Assembly (NCBI RefSeq): GCF_001922585.1
Contig: NZ_MRBS01000006.1
Span: forward strand, 122,778-186,777
Source: Pantoea sp. 1.19
Lineage (GTDB): Bacteria; Pseudomonadota; Gammaproteobacteria; Enterobacterales; Enterobacteriaceae
Reading direction: 5' to 3'
Length of the DNA: 64,000 bases
The position numbers and the translations under genes were made by a program. A model generated the notes under the pieces. It saw only the letters and a program-made list of their open reading frames with translations. It was not told the origin of the DNA and made no database searches. Within the stretch, counting starts at the first letter, position 1, and every line of letters starts with the position of its first letter. Positions 8,779-19,298 of the stretch are shown in pieces.

Positions 8779-9309
8779 ATGGGTTTAAATCAGGTTCCGG
8801 CGGGTAAAGATCTGCCAGAAGACATCTACGTAGTGATCGAAATCCCGGCCAATGCCGACCCGATCAAATATGAAGTGGATAAAGACACCGGCGCGCTGTT
8901 CGTCGATCGCTTTATGGCCACCGCGATGTTTTACCCGTGCAACTATGGTTACATCAATAACACCCTGTCACTGGACGGTGACCCGGTGGACGTGCTGGTA
9001 CCGACCCCGTATCCGCTGCAGCCGGGCTCCGTGATCCGCTGCCGTCCGGTGGGCGTACTGAAGATGACCGACGAATCAGGCGAAGATGCCAAACTGGTGG
9101 CCGTGCCGCACACCAAGCTGTCCAAAGAGTACGATCACATCCAGGATGTGAACGACCTGCCGGAACTGCTGCGCGCGCAGATCACCCACTTCTTCGAGCA
9201 GTATAAAGCGCTGGAAAAAGGCAAGTGGGTGAAAGTGGATGGCTGGGACGACGCCGCAGCGGCCAAAGCGGAGATCCTCTCCTCTTTTGAGCGCGCTCAG
9301 CAGAAGTAA
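8779..9309 (+). CDS. ppa: Inorganic pyrophosphatase (soluble, family I)
   Basis: Ppa hydrolyses pyrophosphate to two phosphates, pulling biosynthetic reactions forward. ATG 8779 follows GAAGG with an 8-base gap and yields 176 residues, the E. coli length; the ORF could be extended to 8764 but without support. Active-site segments are present: '[13 protein letters not shown]', 'FYPCNYGYI', the signature '[15 protein letters not shown]' with its metal-binding aspartates, and '[12 protein letters not shown]'. It is monocistronic with its own promoter and a strong terminator. Confidence 0.98.
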   Translation: MGLNQVPAGKDLPEDIYVVIEIPANADPIKYEVDKDTGALFVDRFMATAMFYPCNYGYINNTLSLDGDPVDVLVPTPYPLQPGSVIRCRPVGVLKMTDESGEDAKLVAVPHTKLSKEYDHIQDVNDLPELLRAQITHFFEQYKALEKGKWVKVDGWDDAAAAKAEILSSFERAQQK

Positions 9310-9325
9310 GCGCTGTTTCTGCATC

Positions 9326-9353
9326 AGGCCGACGCGACGTCGGCCTTTTTTTT
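9326..9353 (+). terminator. Rho-independent terminator of ppa
   Basis: AGGCCGAC/GTCGGCCT stem with a 5-base loop directly followed by eight T residues (the last stem T included), 16 bases after the ppa stop. Confidence 0.92.
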
Positions 9354-9498
9354 ATCCTGACCGACCACCGCGCAGCTATTTCCGCCGGCGCGCATTCATC
9401 CGATGGCAAACCGCTTCTCTGTGGCCCCTACTTTTACGCCGCGGCCGACGCATTCCCCCGCCGCCGGCAAATTCGCTGGGCTTTTTCGCTGCGGGCAT

Positions 9499-9524
9499 AA
9501 AAAACCCGCCGTTTCCAGCGGGTT
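9499..9524 (-). terminator. Rho-independent terminator of the tamA-tamB-ytfP unit
   Basis: On the minus strand AACCCGC/GCGGGTT pairs across an 8-base loop and runs into six T residues, 27 bases after the ytfP stop codon. Confidence 0.85.
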
Positions 9525-9551
9525 GATTGCTGTTACTCTGCGGCAAGGCCG

Positions 9552-9887
9552 TTAGCGACTGACCCAGTCACCGCTGTCAATACGCGGCTTACCGGTGACA
9601 GATCGCTGGTACAGATAAAGCCAGGCACTGCCGTAAGGCGTGTGCACCAGGTGGCGTTTGTATTCCCCCCCCTTGGTGCGCAGCGCATCCAGCTCGCCCA
9701 GCGTACCGGCATCAATGCGATAGACCTCACACTGCACCTGCCCTTCTCCCACAATAACGCCCGGATAGAGCCCCAAATCGTAGAGTTCGTATCCGTTAAT
9801 GGTGTGATCACCCAGCCACTGGGCGTTGGTCATCCAGTGGCTGTTTCCCTGCTTGCGGCGCAAACTGCCATATACAATTATTCGCAT
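9552..9887 (-). CDS. ytfP: Gamma-glutamylcyclotransferase-family protein YtfP
   Basis: A 111-residue GGCT/AIG2-like protein of unproven substrate. It opens with the family's 'MRIIVYGSLRRKQGNSHWM' (YGSL binds the gamma-glutamyl moiety in characterised members) and carries a conserved acidic residue in 'GGEYKRHLV'. Only two bases separate it from the tamB stop codon, so it is the last gene of a tamA-tamB-ytfP operon, as in E. coli. The ATG is the only one aligning with family starts. Confidence 0.92.
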   Translation of the reverse strand: MRIIVYGSLRRKQGNSHWMTNAQWLGDHTINGYELYDLGLYPGVIVGEGQVQCEVYRIDAGTLGELDALRTKGGEYKRHLVHTPYGSAWLYLYQRSVTGKPRIDSGDWVSR

Positions 9888-9889
9888 GG

Positions 9890-12800
9890 CTAAAACTCAA
9901 ACTGATAGAGCAGATCCAACGCCTGGTCGAGACCAGACACGGCTTCCAGATATAGCTTAGGCATCAGCCGGTAACGCAGCGTGAGCGTTGCCAGTGAATC
10001 AAAGATACCCACGCCGTATTTTACTTGTAGACCCGGCAGCACATAGCCACTCACCTGTACCTGTTGGCTATCGCCAACGCCAGCGGTATCCAGCGCGAGG
10101 TTACTGACGCCAAAGGTCTCGCCGATTTTACCCACAACCTGACCACTTTGTGCAACCCCCAGACCGACCAGCGCCGACGTTAAGGCGTTGCTGTCCCCTT
10201 CGCCGCCCAGCCCCTGGCCGCGCAGCAGGTAAGAGAGCGCCTCCTGCTGGGATTTTGCCGGATCGGAGAAGATTTCTACTTTCGGTTCGTCAGCCAGCCC
10301 GGTGACCCGGATTCCGGCAATGACATCGTCTTCGGTAGCTTCCGGATTGCGGATCGCTTCAAGATTGAGGTAGGGCTGGTCCGGCGGCCCGGCAAACTGC
10401 AGCTCACCCTTACGCACCAGCAGGTCCTGGCCGTAGGCATGGAAGCGGCCAGACGGGATATTGATCTGCCCGTTAAGCCCCAGTCCGCGCTTATCCTGAA
10501 TCAGCTTCAGATCGCCGTTCAGCCGCGCTTTCAGTCCGAATGCATCAAGTCGCACATTGTCGCCAACGTGGATTATCAGGTTGCTGTTAATAGGAATGGC
10601 GGCCGATTTTGGCGCGATCGGCTGCAGATTGTTATTCAGCATCACCTCGTCCGGCGAGACGCCCACCGCGCTCTCCGGTACCTGCTGCACGGTGATACGC
10701 GCCCAGGGAATATCAACCCGTCCATCAAGGTTAAACAGCTGTGGGGTAGCCTCAAACACCAAATCCGGCGAGACGTCCATGCGCACCATCGGCGGTACGG
10801 TCACCCGCACCTTATCCCCTTTGGCGGCGATGCGCGCGCGCCAGGCATCCAGCTTCGCCCAGTCGGCATCGCCGGAGAGCGCGATTTGCCCCTGAGCGGT
10901 CTGAACCACCCCCTCCAGCGTGGAGCGCATACCGTTAAACACCATCGTCAGGTTGGCACCGGTCAGGTCGACCGGCATAAAGTTGCCATCCACATCGACG
11001 TTACGCAGCCCTAACTGACCATAGACCAGCGGACGCTGCACGTCGCCGCCCAGCCGCAGCTGGCTGTTAATCATGCCGGCGATTTTTTCTCCCTGCATCA
11101 GCGCCGGATTGAGCAGCGCCAGCGACAGGTTGGCGATATTGACGTTGCCCGACAGCGTGCGCCGCCCCTGCGGATCGGCCACCTGCACCTTGCCGTCCAG
11201 CTGGCCGTTATTGGCAAGGCGAATCAGCCAGCCCAGTTCCGCCCGGTTGTTTTTCAGTCCGGCGTTCAGCGTCAGGGTATCAAACGCAATCGGCAGATCG
11301 TTCCCCTGCACATCCTGTACCACCTTCACGCCGCTGCCGCGCAGCGTGACGTTGCCCTGCGGCAGGCCTTCGCCCGCCTGCCAGCGCACGTCAGCATTGC
11401 CGGTGAAGACGCCACTGAGGCGCGTTTCCGCCGGCAGGAAGGGGGTGATCATCGCCAGGTCAAAGCGGTTCAGCACCACGCTGGCGCTGCCGCTCGGTCC
11501 GGCCTCAATGGTTTTGGGCACGCACAGCTGCGCATTGGGGTTTTGCCAGCAGTGCGGTCCGACCGTGACGGTCTGCTTCGCATTGAGATAATCCAGCGCG
11601 ATAGCGCGGGTCAGGCGCCATTCTCCCACCGGCGTATCAAAGCGGGTGTTATGCAGATTGCCCTGCCAACGCTGCGTAGCGCGATCGAAGCTGCCGTTTA
11701 GCGCCAGCTGCCCGGAGACCGGCTGGCCATCGACATTCAGCTTCAGCTGGTGCTTTTTCTCGTTACCGTCAGCGTTGAGGGTGATCAGCCGCAGATTGAG
11801 CGCCTCCTGCTGCAGCCGCTCAATGCGCACCGCCAGCTTACCGCCAACCTGCTCACCGGATCGCACATCGCCGTTAAGGGTGACCTGGCCAATGCGCAGC
11901 GCCTGCCAGCGCAGATTGCGCGCGGTGAGATCGGCAAGTAGCTGCGGCGCCTCCAGGTTACCCCGCGCTTTAATCGTGCCTTTTGCCACGCCGCCCAGTC
12001 CCGGCAGTGCATTATCGAGATGCGGGGCATCGATATCGGCATCCAGCGCCAGCGTCTCGCCGAGTGCCCCTTTCAGGTTGACGTTGTTGCGGCCCAGCAC
12101 CAGCCTGATGCCAGGAATGGTCCACTGATGATAGCTGTTACCGTACAGCGTGCCGTCAGCGGACACGGCGTTTTGCTTGACGTTACCTCTCAGCTTCAGC
12201 TCCGGCACCCGTACCTGCCAGCTACCGCCGTAGAGACTGCCGGTGGTTTTTAGCGAACCGTCCAGTCTGGCCGGCCAGTCAGGATACTGTTTGGCGGTAT
12301 TGATGCCGCTGAGGGCCAGCTCGGTGCGCCAGCTGATCGCCTTGCTCCAGTCGACCACGCCGCGCAGTTCGGCACTGCCCTGCAGGGCATTGAGCCGCAG
12401 CCTCTCCAGTGTAAACTGTTCCACGTTGCCCGTGCCCGCCAGCGCCAGCGTGGCCGGCGGTACGCCGTCACCCTGTAGCGCAGCGTTCAGCGACATCGCA
12501 TAGTCAGTCGCTTTACCGCTAAAGCGATAATCGAGCTGGTCGGCCTGATACTGCACCTTGCCGGTCAGCGGCCAGCGCAGCTGCGGGCTTTGCAGATGCA
12601 GATTGAGTGGCAGGCCGGCTTCGGCAAGGCGGGTATCCCCCGTTAGCGTCATACGGACCGGCCCCGAGAGGTTGAGCGCCAGCGTCAGGGTATCGCGCAG
12701 TCCGCCGCCGAGGTCCAGTTTGATCTTCTCTCCCCGCAGCGGCTCGACATTGAGCGTACTGTTTAGCGTCAGGTTGACCGGCCAGGCGTCAGTAAGCGTG

Positions 12801-13657
12801 ACGCCGCCGCTGAGATTGAGCTGTCCCTGGGGCGAATCGACATCGAAGGTGCGCAGCTGTAAATCGCGATCAACGGTTTTTGCCTGTACCTGCAGCCGGG
12901 TCACCAGCACGTCGGTGTCGCCGGTGAGACGCAGGTTTTCACCCACAATGTTCTGAATATCCACATCCAGCGGCAGGCGGAAATCGGGCAGTGCCGGCAG
13001 CAGCGGCTGCGCGAACAGCGCGCGCAGCGTCTCGCCCAGCGGTTTTTCATCTGCCTGCGGCTGCTGCACTTTGGGTTCAATCACCTGCTCCTGAGCGACC
13101 TGCGTCGCCTTCGGCAGAGCGATCAGTAACCCCTCTATTTGCGTTGGCAAAAGCGTTAGTGAGCGCTCACGCCAGTCAATCCCGGTACGGAAATCGCGCA
13201 GGGAGACGGCGGTATCATCGATCCGCAGATCAATATTGTGCAACGCCAGCTTGCTCAGGGTCAGCGGCCAGGGGGTGCTGAGATCGCCCGTCGAAGCCGG
13301 CTCTTCTTCCACGGGCGGCGACGCGGGTAACTGCTTACTGTCGATCCGCACCCGGACGTCGTTTAACGCCAATTCATTGACACACAGCGCGCTGTCGCGC
13401 AGGCAGGCGAGCTTCAGCGCCAGATGCAGCTCACCGGCGTCCACCTCCACGCCCGGCATCCGGTATGCGACGCCTTTGATAGTCAGATCGCGCCAGCCGC
13501 CCTTTACTTCAGCAATAGCCAACCCCGGCACCCAGCGCGCCGCGCCGTTCAGGACCAGATGCAGGCCGGTCGTGGTTCCAATCAGGAAAGCCACGCCTCC
13601 CAGCAGCAGGACGACAGCGATCAGTAACCCTATCAGACCCTTTTTCCAGCGACTCAT
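9890..13657 (-). CDS. tamB: Translocation and assembly module inner-membrane protein TamB
   Basis: TamB is an AsmA-like bridge that spans the periplasm and works with TamA in outer-membrane protein insertion and anterograde phospholipid transport. The protein has 1255 residues (E. coli 1259). One N-terminal TM anchor (residues 6-28, '[21 protein letters not shown]') precedes a long periplasmic beta-taco of repeating strands and the C-terminal DUF490 domain ending '[14 protein letters not shown]', with the aromatic final residue expected at the TamA-contacting end. Its ATG overlaps the tamA stop codon by four bases (ATGA), indicating translational coupling. Confidence 0.97.
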   Translation of the reverse strand: MSRWKKGLIGLLIAVVLLLGGVAFLIGTTTGLHLVLNGAARWVPGLAIAEVKGGWRDLTIKGVAYRMPGVEVDAGELHLALKLACLRDSALCVNELALNDVRVRIDSKQLPASPPVEEEPASTGDLSTPWPLTLSKLALHNIDLRIDDTAVSLRDFRTGIDWRERSLTLLPTQIEGLLIALPKATQVAQEQVIEPKVQQPQADEKPLGETLRALFAQPLLPALPDFRLPLDVDIQNIVGENLRLTGDTDVLVTRLQVQAKTVDRDLQLRTFDVDSPQGQLNLSGGVTLTDAWPVNLTLNSTLNVEPLRGEKIKLDLGGGLRDTLTLALNLSGPVRMTLTGDTRLAEAGLPLNLHLQSPQLRWPLTGKVQYQADQLDYRFSGKATDYAMSLNAALQGDGVPPATLALAGTGNVEQFTLERLRLNALQGSAELRGVVDWSKAISWRTELALSGINTAKQYPDWPARLDGSLKTTGSLYGGSWQVRVPELKLRGNVKQNAVSADGTLYGNSYHQWTIPGIRLVLGRNNVNLKGALGETLALDADIDAPHLDNALPGLGGVAKGTIKARGNLEAPQLLADLTARNLRWQALRIGQVTLNGDVRSGEQVGGKLAVRIERLQQEALNLRLITLNADGNEKKHQLKLNVDGQPVSGQLALNGSFDRATQRWQGNLHNTRFDTPVGEWRLTRAIALDYLNAKQTVTVGPHCWQNPNAQLCVPKTIEAGPSGSASVVLNRFDLAMITPFLPAETRLSGVFTGNADVRWQAGEGLPQGNVTLRGSGVKVVQDVQGNDLPIAFDTLTLNAGLKNNRAELGWLIRLANNGQLDGKVQVADPQGRRTLSGNVNIANLSLALLNPALMQGEKIAGMINSQLRLGGDVQRPLVYGQLGLRNVDVDGNFMPVDLTGANLTMVFNGMRSTLEGVVQTAQGQIALSGDADWAKLDAWRARIAAKGDKVRVTVPPMVRMDVSPDLVFEATPQLFNLDGRVDIPWARITVQQVPESAVGVSPDEVMLNNNLQPIAPKSAAIPINSNLIIHVGDNVRLDAFGLKARLNGDLKLIQDKRGLGLNGQINIPSGRFHAYGQDLLVRKGELQFAGPPDQPYLNLEAIRNPEATEDDVIAGIRVTGLADEPKVEIFSDPAKSQQEALSYLLRGQGLGGEGDSNALTSALVGLGVAQSGQVVGKIGETFGVSNLALDTAGVGDSQQVQVSGYVLPGLQVKYGVGIFDSLATLTLRYRLMPKLYLEAVSGLDQALDLLYQFEF

Positions 13658-15396
13658 AGCTCAGGCCCCAGACCGATATAAAACTGCACGCCATGCTCCT
13701 CTTTATCCCCGACCGGTGCCGCCAGGTCGAACTTGATCGGCCCCACCGGCGACTGCCAGCGTACGCCAACGCCCGCACCGGTTTTGATATTGCTTTTTTT
13801 GATGTCGTTTACCGCTTCGCCTGAGTCAACAAATACTGCCCCCCACCATTTTCCGGTGACGTTGTACTGGTACTCCAGCGAACCGGTCGCCAGCTTTGAG
13901 GCCCCGGTCAGCTTACCTTCGCTGTCGCGCGGCGAGATCCCTTTGTATTTGTAGCCGCGAATACTGCGGTCACCTCCGGCGAAGAAGCGCAGATCCGGCG
14001 GAACGCGCTCAAAGTCGTTGGTTTCAATCCAGCCAAGATTACCGCGCGCGACGAAGCGATGTTTCTCCGCCAGCGAACGGATCCAAACGTTTTGCGCCTG
14101 CAATACCAGGAAGTCGACATCCGATCCCCAGGTGGTGTCGGAAACGTCAATGGAGTAGCGCTGGGTATCGCCCCAGGTCGGCATCAGACCGCCGCGCGAA
14201 CGGGTGCGGTTTACGCTGACGCCGGGATAGAGCAGCATGGTAGTGTTCGTGACGCTGCCCTGCGTAAAGTGGTCAAGGCTCCAGCGCAGATTGATGCCGC
14301 GCTGCCAGCCGCTGGAGAGATCCCAGTAGCGCGAGGCGGCCAGCGTGGTGGAGTCTGATTTTGTGTCGTTGAGATCGGTGCGTTTGTAGCCGCCGCCCAG
14401 CAGGTAGTACTGCTCCAGCGGACTTTTCAGCAGCGGAATTTTATAGCTGAAATCCAGAATCTGCTCCGGCCCCGACAGGCTGGTGCTGGCGGTGAAGCTG
14501 TGACCCCGTGAGTTGACCCACGGTTTGCGCCATGAGGCTTTGACCCGCGGTCCGACATCGGTCGCGTAACCCACGCCGGTCTCGACGGTATTTTGGGTTC
14601 GCGGCGAGACCACGGCCTCCAGCGGCAGCACTTTACTCTGCCGCGCCTGTTCAAACTCAGGCGCGACCACCACCGAGTTAAACCAGCCGGTGGCCGAGAG
14701 GCGTCGATTCAGCTCCGCCAGATCGCGAGAGCTGTAGTAATCGCCGCGTTTAAACGGTATCAGATTGTGTAGATATGCCTCCTGAATCTGCGATCCTTCA
14801 AAGGTCACTTCACCGAAGCGATAGCGCTGTCCACTGTCATAATCGATGTCCCAGAAGGCTTCGTGCAGGTCGGCCGCTACCCCCAGCTCACTTTTCAGAA
14901 AGTCAGCGTCAAAGTAGCCCTTACGCAGCGCCAGATTACTGAGTGAACTTTTGAATTTGTCGTAGGTGCCGTGGTTCAGGATCGTCCCTTTCGCCGGCTG
15001 ACCGGTTTTCACCAGCTGGCGATAATCCTCATCGGTACGCGCGCCGCCGCGCAGCACGACGGTCGTTTTCGCGATGCGCACCGGTTCACCGGGCTTGACG
15101 CGGGCAATCAGCACCGGTCGTCCGCCCCCCGGCGGCGCCGGGCGAAACACAAAGTCGATGTCGGGATCGTAATAGCCCAGCGCCCGCAGTCCCTCTTTGA
15201 TGGCGTCCGCGACCCGCGCACGGAAGCGTCCGTCGGCGTTAACCTCATCGCTGTCGATGGTGGAGAGCCGCGCCCGGGCATTTTTTTGCAGCTCGCCAGT
15301 CAGCCCTTCCAGCTGCAGACGCACCTTCGCGGCATCGGCGGTGGTGGCCGCCACTAGCAGGCTGCCGGTGAACAATAAAAGACGAATGTTTGCCAC
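13654..15396 (-). CDS. tamA: Outer-membrane TamA, Omp85-family translocase component
   Basis: TamA is a 16-stranded outer-membrane barrel with three POTRA domains, related to BamA. Starting at GTG 15396, the protein has 580 residues (E. coli 577). I prefer this start because AGGAG is 5 bases upstream; GTG 15402, which would add two residues, overlaps the Shine-Dalgarno itself. A signal peptide (about 1-22, ending TADA) is followed by POTRA repeats and by the barrel with the L6 motif '[16 protein letters not shown]' and the last strand '[12 protein letters not shown]'. It is the first gene of tamA-tamB-ytfP and diverges from msrA over about 220 bases. Confidence 0.96.
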   Translation of the reverse strand: MANIRLLLFTGSLLVAATTADAAKVRLQLEGLTGELQKNARARLSTIDSDEVNADGRFRARVADAIKEGLRALGYYDPDIDFVFRPAPPGGGRPVLIARVKPGEPVRIAKTTVVLRGGARTDEDYRQLVKTGQPAKGTILNHGTYDKFKSSLSNLALRKGYFDADFLKSELGVAADLHEAFWDIDYDSGQRYRFGEVTFEGSQIQEAYLHNLIPFKRGDYYSSRDLAELNRRLSATGWFNSVVVAPEFEQARQSKVLPLEAVVSPRTQNTVETGVGYATDVGPRVKASWRKPWVNSRGHSFTASTSLSGPEQILDFSYKIPLLKSPLEQYYLLGGGYKRTDLNDTKSDSTTLAASRYWDLSSGWQRGINLRWSLDHFTQGSVTNTTMLLYPGVSVNRTRSRGGLMPTWGDTQRYSIDVSDTTWGSDVDFLVLQAQNVWIRSLAEKHRFVARGNLGWIETNDFERVPPDLRFFAGGDRSIRGYKYKGISPRDSEGKLTGASKLATGSLEYQYNVTGKWWGAVFVDSGEAVNDIKKSNIKTGAGVGVRWQSPVGPIKFDLAAPVGDKEEHGVQFYIGLGPEL

Positions 15397-15617
15397 GCTC
15401 ACTCCTGTCTGACCGCCGGGACGCGCTCCTGATGGTCATTTTCTCACCATTGCCCCGGCTTCAATCGCAATCTCTCGCGACAATTATGCAGGCAATCTGC
15501 CGCCCTGCACGCCGCAAGATAACATTTTTAGCTAAAATTTACGTTCAAGCGGTATTGTGTGCAATGTCGTCCGGCAGTACAACATGCATTGCGTTACGAA
15601 ACCAACAGGAGTTACAC

Positions 15618-16259
15618 GTGGTCGCTAAATTAGAGAAATCCCTGGTGGTGAAATGGGATCGGGAATTACCCGGGCGGGAGACGCCACTGCCGCTCACCGA
15701 TCATCACGCAGTTAATGGGCACTCACTGACTGCCGTCCCCGAGGGGATGCAGGTCGCCCTGTTTGGCATGGGCTGCTTTTGGGGAGTGGAGCGCCTGTTT
15801 TGGCAACAGCCCGGCGTCTGGAGCACCGCCGCCGGCTATAGCGGGGGCTACACGCCGCATCCCACCTATGACGAAGTCTGCTCCGGCCGCACCGGCCATG
15901 CCGAAGTGGTGCGAGTGGTGTTTGATCCCACCACCGTGCGCTACGAGCAGCTGCTGACGCTCTTCTGGGAAAATCACAATCCGTCGCAGGGGCTGCGCCA
16001 GGGGAACGACATTGGCAGTCAGTATCGCTCCGCTCTGTACTGGCTGGACGACGCGCAAGCCAACGCGGCTAACGCCAGCCTGCACCGCTTTGAAAATGCG
16101 CTGATCGCGGCGGGACGCCCCGGCGAGATCACCACCGAAGTGTGCGAGGCCGGTCCGTTTTACTTCGCCGAGGACTACCATCAGCAGTATCTGTACAAAA
16201 ATCCGCACGGTTACTGCGGCCTGGGCGGTATCGGCGTTTGCCTGCCGCCCGACGCCTGA
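15618..16259 (+). CDS. msrA: Peptide-methionine (S)-S-oxide reductase
   Basis: MsrA repairs oxidised methionine (S epimer) in proteins using thioredoxin. I start at GTG 15618, preceded by AGGAG with a 6-base gap, for 213 residues (E. coli 212); upstream in-frame ATGs give unsupported extensions. The catalytic motif '[12 protein letters not shown]' with the reactive Cys is followed by '[20 protein letters not shown]', 'GHAEVVRV', '[10 protein letters not shown]' and the resolving-cysteine tail '[17 protein letters not shown]'. The first 20 residues are unlike E. coli, which is usual for this enzyme. It diverges from tamA. Confidence 0.96.
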   Translation: MVAKLEKSLVVKWDRELPGRETPLPLTDHHAVNGHSLTAVPEGMQVALFGMGCFWGVERLFWQQPGVWSTAAGYSGGYTPHPTYDEVCSGRTGHAEVVRVVFDPTTVRYEQLLTLFWENHNPSQGLRQGNDIGSQYRSALYWLDDAQANAANASLHRFENALIAAGRPGEITTEVCEAGPFYFAEDYHQQYLYKNPHGYCGLGGIGVCLPPDA

Positions 16260-16316
16260 TCGCCGGCCGCTGCGCAATTTCAATACAGAGTCTGGCAGCA
16301 GGCCTCGCCCTGCTGC

Positions 16317-16362
16317 TATAATCCCGCCCACTAACGCGCTGCTGTCTGGTACAGCACGCGTT
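16317..16362 (+). promoter_or_regulatory. Promoter -10 and 5'-leader hairpin upstream of paeA
   Basis: TATAAT at 16317-16322 is followed about ten bases later by a 12-bp stem (16333-16345 with 16351-16362, one bulged C, 5-base loop CTGGT). The paeA start codon is at 16513, so the leader would be about 185 bases. No convincing -35 was found. The hairpin is not followed by a T-run and so is unlikely to be an msrA terminator. Confidence 0.4.
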
Positions 16363-16512
16363 CATCCATCTGCCCGCCACGACATCGCTTTCGCACAACA
16401 TCAGGCACCTGCGGCAGACATTTTTGGCACGGATAGCCCTTCTGCCCGGTTTCAGGTGTATTGACGCTGCCCAGGCCAAAAATGACAAGTTGTTAAAAAA
16501 ATGGGAACATTC

Positions 16513-17847
16513 ATGTTAGATAGTTTGCTTGTCATACTGTTATTGATCGCCGTGAGCGCCTTTTTCTCCCTGTCGGAGATCTCGCTGGCGGCGTCACGCA
16601 AAATTAAACTGAAGCTGCTGGCCGATGAGGGCAACATCAACGCGGAGCGCATTCTGAAGATGCAGGAGACCCCGGGGATGTTTTTTACCGTGGTGCAGAT
16701 TGGCCTGAATGCCGTGGCCATTCTCGGTGGTATCGTCGGCGATGCCGCCTTCTCGCCGGCATTTGCCGATCTTTTCCACCGTTTTATGTCGCCAGAACTG
16801 GCTGAACAGCTCAGCTTTATCTGCTCATTTACCCTGGTGACCAGCTTCTTTATTCTGTTTGCCGATCTGACGCCTAAGCGGATTGGGATGATCGCCCCGG
16901 AGGCGATCGCGCTGCGGATAATCAATCCGATGCGCTTCTGCCTGCTGGTGTTTCGCCCGCTGGTGTGGTTCTTCAACGGCATGGCCAACATGATCTTCCG
17001 CCTGTTTAAAATTCCAATGGTGCGGAAAGATGACATCACTTCTGACGATATCTACGCGGTGGTGGAGGCCGGTGCGCTGGCCGGGGTGCTGCGCAAGCAG
17101 GAGCACGAGCTGATTGAAAACGTGTTTGAGCTGGAATCGCGCACCGTCCCCTCCTCGATGACCTCGCGAGAAAACATTGTGTGGTTCGATCTGCACGAAG
17201 ACGAATCCAGCCTGAAAGAGAAGATAGCCCGGCATCCGCACTCCAAGTTTCTGGTGTGCAACGGCGATATCGATCACATTATTGGCTACGTCGACTCAAA
17301 AGAGCTGCTGAACCGCGTGCTGGGGCACCAGAGCCTGACGCTGAACAGCGGCGTGCAGATCCGCTCGGCGCTGATTGTGCCCGACACCCTGACCCTGTCT
17401 GAAGCACTGGAAAGCTTTAAAACCGCCGGGGATGATTTCGCGGTCATCATGAATGAGTACGCACTGGTGGTCGGTATCATCACCCTTAACGACGTGATGA
17501 CCACGCTCATGGGGGATCTGGTTGGCCAGGGGATGGAAGAGCAGATTGTTGCCCGCGATGAAAACTCCTGGCTGGTGGAAGGCGGTACGCCAATTGATGA
17601 CGTAATGCGCGTGCTGGATATCGACGATTTTCCACAGTCGGGAAATTACGAAACCATTGGCGGTTTTATGATGTATTCCCTGCGTAAAATTCCTAAACGC
17701 ACCGATTTTGTGAAGTTTTCTGGCTATAAGTTCGAGGTGGTCGACATTGACAGCTACCGTATTGATCAGCTGCTGGTAACGCGAATTGAGGCCACGCCGG
17801 GCATTACCCTGCCCAAGGCCAGACTGCCGGACAGCACGGGAGAGTAA
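16513..17847 (+). CDS. paeA: Polyamine efflux protein PaeA (YtfL), CNNM/CorC family
   Basis: YtfL/PaeA is an inner-membrane protein reported to relieve cadaverine and putrescine stress in Salmonella and E. coli. ATG 16513 has GGGA six bases upstream (444 residues); the ATG four codons earlier has none. An N-terminal DUF21 transmembrane domain (about 1-150, with 'FFSLSEISLAASRKIKLKLL' and 'FADLTPKRIGMIAPE') is followed by two CBS domains (about 200-330, including 'SKFLVCNGDIDHIIGYVDSKELL') and a C-terminal CorC_HlyC domain ('NYETIGGFMMYSLRKIPKRTD'). It stands alone between msrA and ytfK and ends at a strong terminator. Confidence 0.94.
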   Translation: MLDSLLVILLLIAVSAFFSLSEISLAASRKIKLKLLADEGNINAERILKMQETPGMFFTVVQIGLNAVAILGGIVGDAAFSPAFADLFHRFMSPELAEQLSFICSFTLVTSFFILFADLTPKRIGMIAPEAIALRIINPMRFCLLVFRPLVWFFNGMANMIFRLFKIPMVRKDDITSDDIYAVVEAGALAGVLRKQEHELIENVFELESRTVPSSMTSRENIVWFDLHEDESSLKEKIARHPHSKFLVCNGDIDHIIGYVDSKELLNRVLGHQSLTLNSGVQIRSALIVPDTLTLSEALESFKTAGDDFAVIMNEYALVVGIITLNDVMTTLMGDLVGQGMEEQIVARDENSWLVEGGTPIDDVMRVLDIDDFPQSGNYETIGGFMMYSLRKIPKRTDFVKFSGYKFEVVDIDSYRIDQLLVTRIEATPGITLPKARLPDSTGE

Positions 17848-17853
17848 CTACAC

Positions 17854-17879
17854 AAAGGGCGCCAGGGCGCCCTTTTTTT
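17854..17879 (+). terminator. Terminator of paeA
   Basis: AAAGGGCG/CGCCCTTT stem with an inner CC/GG extension, followed by a seven-T run, seven bases after the stop codon. Confidence 0.88.
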
Positions 17880-17891
17880 CATCCGGTGTCG

Positions 17892-18098
17892 TCAGTTAAA
17901 TTCGGTCTGCAGACGTAACACCTGACGGTTGACCTCGGACATCACCGAGTAATGCTGCTTATCTTTAATGCGCGGCAGCAGGATTTTACCCTGATCGAAT
18001 TCGAACGCGCCGACGTCTTTGATGTACAACCGCCCTCTGAACAGCGTCTTCACGTACTTAGCGACTTGTAGTGGGTTGTAACGGCTAAAAATTTTCAT
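17892..18098 (-). CDS. ytfK: YtfK, SpoT-activating stress protein
   Basis: A 68-residue cytoplasmic protein. In E. coli, YtfK binds SpoT and tips it toward (p)ppGpp synthesis under phosphate or fatty-acid starvation. The sequence is nearly identical in its core ('[35 protein letters not shown]', '[15 protein letters not shown]'). AAGGAG stands 12 bases upstream of the ATG, a longer gap than usual; no other start fits. It converges on paeA and diverges from ytfJ. Confidence 0.95.
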   Translation of the reverse strand: MKIFSRYNPLQVAKYVKTLFRGRLYIKDVGAFEFDQGKILLPRIKDKQHYSVMSEVNRQVLRLQTEFN

Positions 18099-18418
18099 TT
18101 TCTCATTCTACTCCTTCAACGAATGGTCGCTCCTACGCCCTCAACATGGGGGCCGATCTCCTGGAGCGGAAAATTACTGTGCACAGTATAGACGCCTCTG
18201 TGGAGAGTATGTTCCCAAAGGTGACTTTTTTTACTGTCTTTACACATGATGACAGCGGACTCTGCGGGCATGGCGCGATTATCCATGATAAACCTTCAAA
18301 AAGAGGGGTTTTGTGCGCTGCACTGCAAAAGCGCGCCCCCGCTGCGACAAACGCATCATCCCTGCTTATTATTACACGCGCATGACCATCTGGTCTGATC
18401 ACTCTTCAGGAGCTCTCC
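18099..18418. other. Intergenic region between divergent ytfK and ytfJ
   Basis: 320 bases without a supported gene. For ytfK, a minus-strand -10 TATACT lies near 18190 with no good -35. A CTGTCAT half-site on the minus strand at 18249-18255 recalls a PhoB half-box, but its partner repeat is poor. No terminator or repeat was recognised. Confidence 0.4.
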
Positions 18419-18973
18419 ATGCGTATGAGTCAGCTGTGTCTCGGCCTGGCACTGTGCCTGCCCCTCTCCTCTCTGGCGATGAATCTTAGCGACGGCCAGC
18501 GCGTGCCCCCGGTTGGCGTCGGCGATAAGGGCGAACTGGTGCTGGCACAGGATCAGTTTAGTTATCAGCCCTGGAACAGCGCCAGGCTGCCGGGCAAGGT
18601 GCGCGTTATCCAGCATATCGCCGGGCGTTCCTCTGCCAAAGAGATGAATGCCGCGCTGATTGAAGCCATCAAGGCTGCCAGGCTACCGCACGATCGCTAT
18701 CAAACCACGACCATCGTGAATACCGACGATGCCATTCCCGGTACCGGCATGTTTGTCCGCAGCAGTATTGAGAGCAATAAGCAGCAGTACCCATGGTCAC
18801 AGTTTGTGGTCGACAGCGATGGCGTGGTGCGCAAGGCTTGGGATTTACAGCCTAAAGGCTCGGCGATTGCCGTACTGGACAAAGAGGGTAAGGTGCAGTT
18901 TAAAAAGGACGGAGCTTTATCGCAGCAGGAGGTTCAGCAGGTCACCGACTTGTTGCACAAGCTGTTAAAATAA
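18419..18973 (+). CDS. ytfJ: YtfJ, thioredoxin-fold periplasmic protein
   Basis: A 184-residue exported protein of unknown role, the same length as E. coli YtfJ. The signal peptide spans about residues 1-20 ('MSQLCLGLALCLPLSSLA'). The mature part has the family phrase 'GQRVPPVGVGDKGELVL', 'GKVRVIQHIAGRSSAKEMNA', 'DRYQTTTIVNTDDAIPGTGMFVRSS' and 'YPWSQFVVDSDGVV', a thioredoxin-like fold without a CxxC pair. CAGGAG is 7 bases before ATG 18419. It stands alone, diverging from ytfK as in E. coli. Confidence 0.92.
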   Translation: MRMSQLCLGLALCLPLSSLAMNLSDGQRVPPVGVGDKGELVLAQDQFSYQPWNSARLPGKVRVIQHIAGRSSAKEMNAALIEAIKAARLPHDRYQTTTIVNTDDAIPGTGMFVRSSIESNKQQYPWSQFVVDSDGVVRKAWDLQPKGSAIAVLDKEGKVQFKKDGALSQQEVQQVTDLLHKLLK

Positions 18974-18981
18974 CCGACTTT

Positions 18982-19021
18982 CCGCCCCGCTTACGCTCAG
19001 TTGTACGCATTCGCGGGGCGG
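18982..19021. terminator. Hairpin between convergent ytfJ and the small lipoprotein gene
   Basis: A 9-bp perfect stem CCGCCCCGC/GCGGGGCGG with a 22-base loop, 9 bases after the ytfJ stop codon. No U-tract on either strand. Confidence 0.45.
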
Positions 19022-19074
19022 TGCTGCACCGACCGGCCCGGCGGATTTATCGCCGCTGCCGCTGGCTGATGGCG

Positions 19075-19245
19075 TTACGATTTATCAACCGGGCCACAGC
19101 CGCCAATCATTTTTGACAGCGAGATTGCCGGATGGAATAAATAGTCGTAATTACAATTTTTCTGCTTGTTATATACACTCCCCGTACATCCCGAGACAGA
19201 GGTAATCACAGCAGCGACCAGCGCGGCTTTAATTAAAGCATTCAT
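19075..19245 (-). CDS. Small YhfL-like (DUF4223) lipoprotein
   Basis: A 56-residue gene too short for usual ORF cut-offs, read by hand. The product begins 'MNALIKAALVAAVITSVSGC', a lipoprotein signal with lipobox VSGC (Cys20), and continues 'NCNYDYLFHPAISLSKMIGGCGP'. That phrase closely matches E. coli YhfL ('NCSYDYLLHPAISISKIIGGCGP' as I recall it), a small lipoprotein of unknown function. I choose ATG 19245 because AAGGG lies 8 bases upstream; ATG 19251, two codons earlier, is too close to it. In E. coli yhfL lies elsewhere, so this is either a moved orthologue or a paralogue. It converges on ytfJ and lies upstream of nothing in its direction. Confidence 0.85.
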   Translation of the reverse strand: MNALIKAALVAAVITSVSGCTGSVYNKQKNCNYDYLFHPAISLSKMIGGCGPVDKS

Positions 19246-19298
19246 CTTCATTTCCCTTATAATAAGTTAAATACTGTGCCCTACCGGCAACGTGGGGT

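Noticed and set aside
18238-18255. Possible Pho box upstream of ytfK
   Set aside because: Only one CTGTCAT half is good; the second repeat, 11 bases away, matches poorly, so the site is not claimed even though ytfK responds to phosphate in E. coli.
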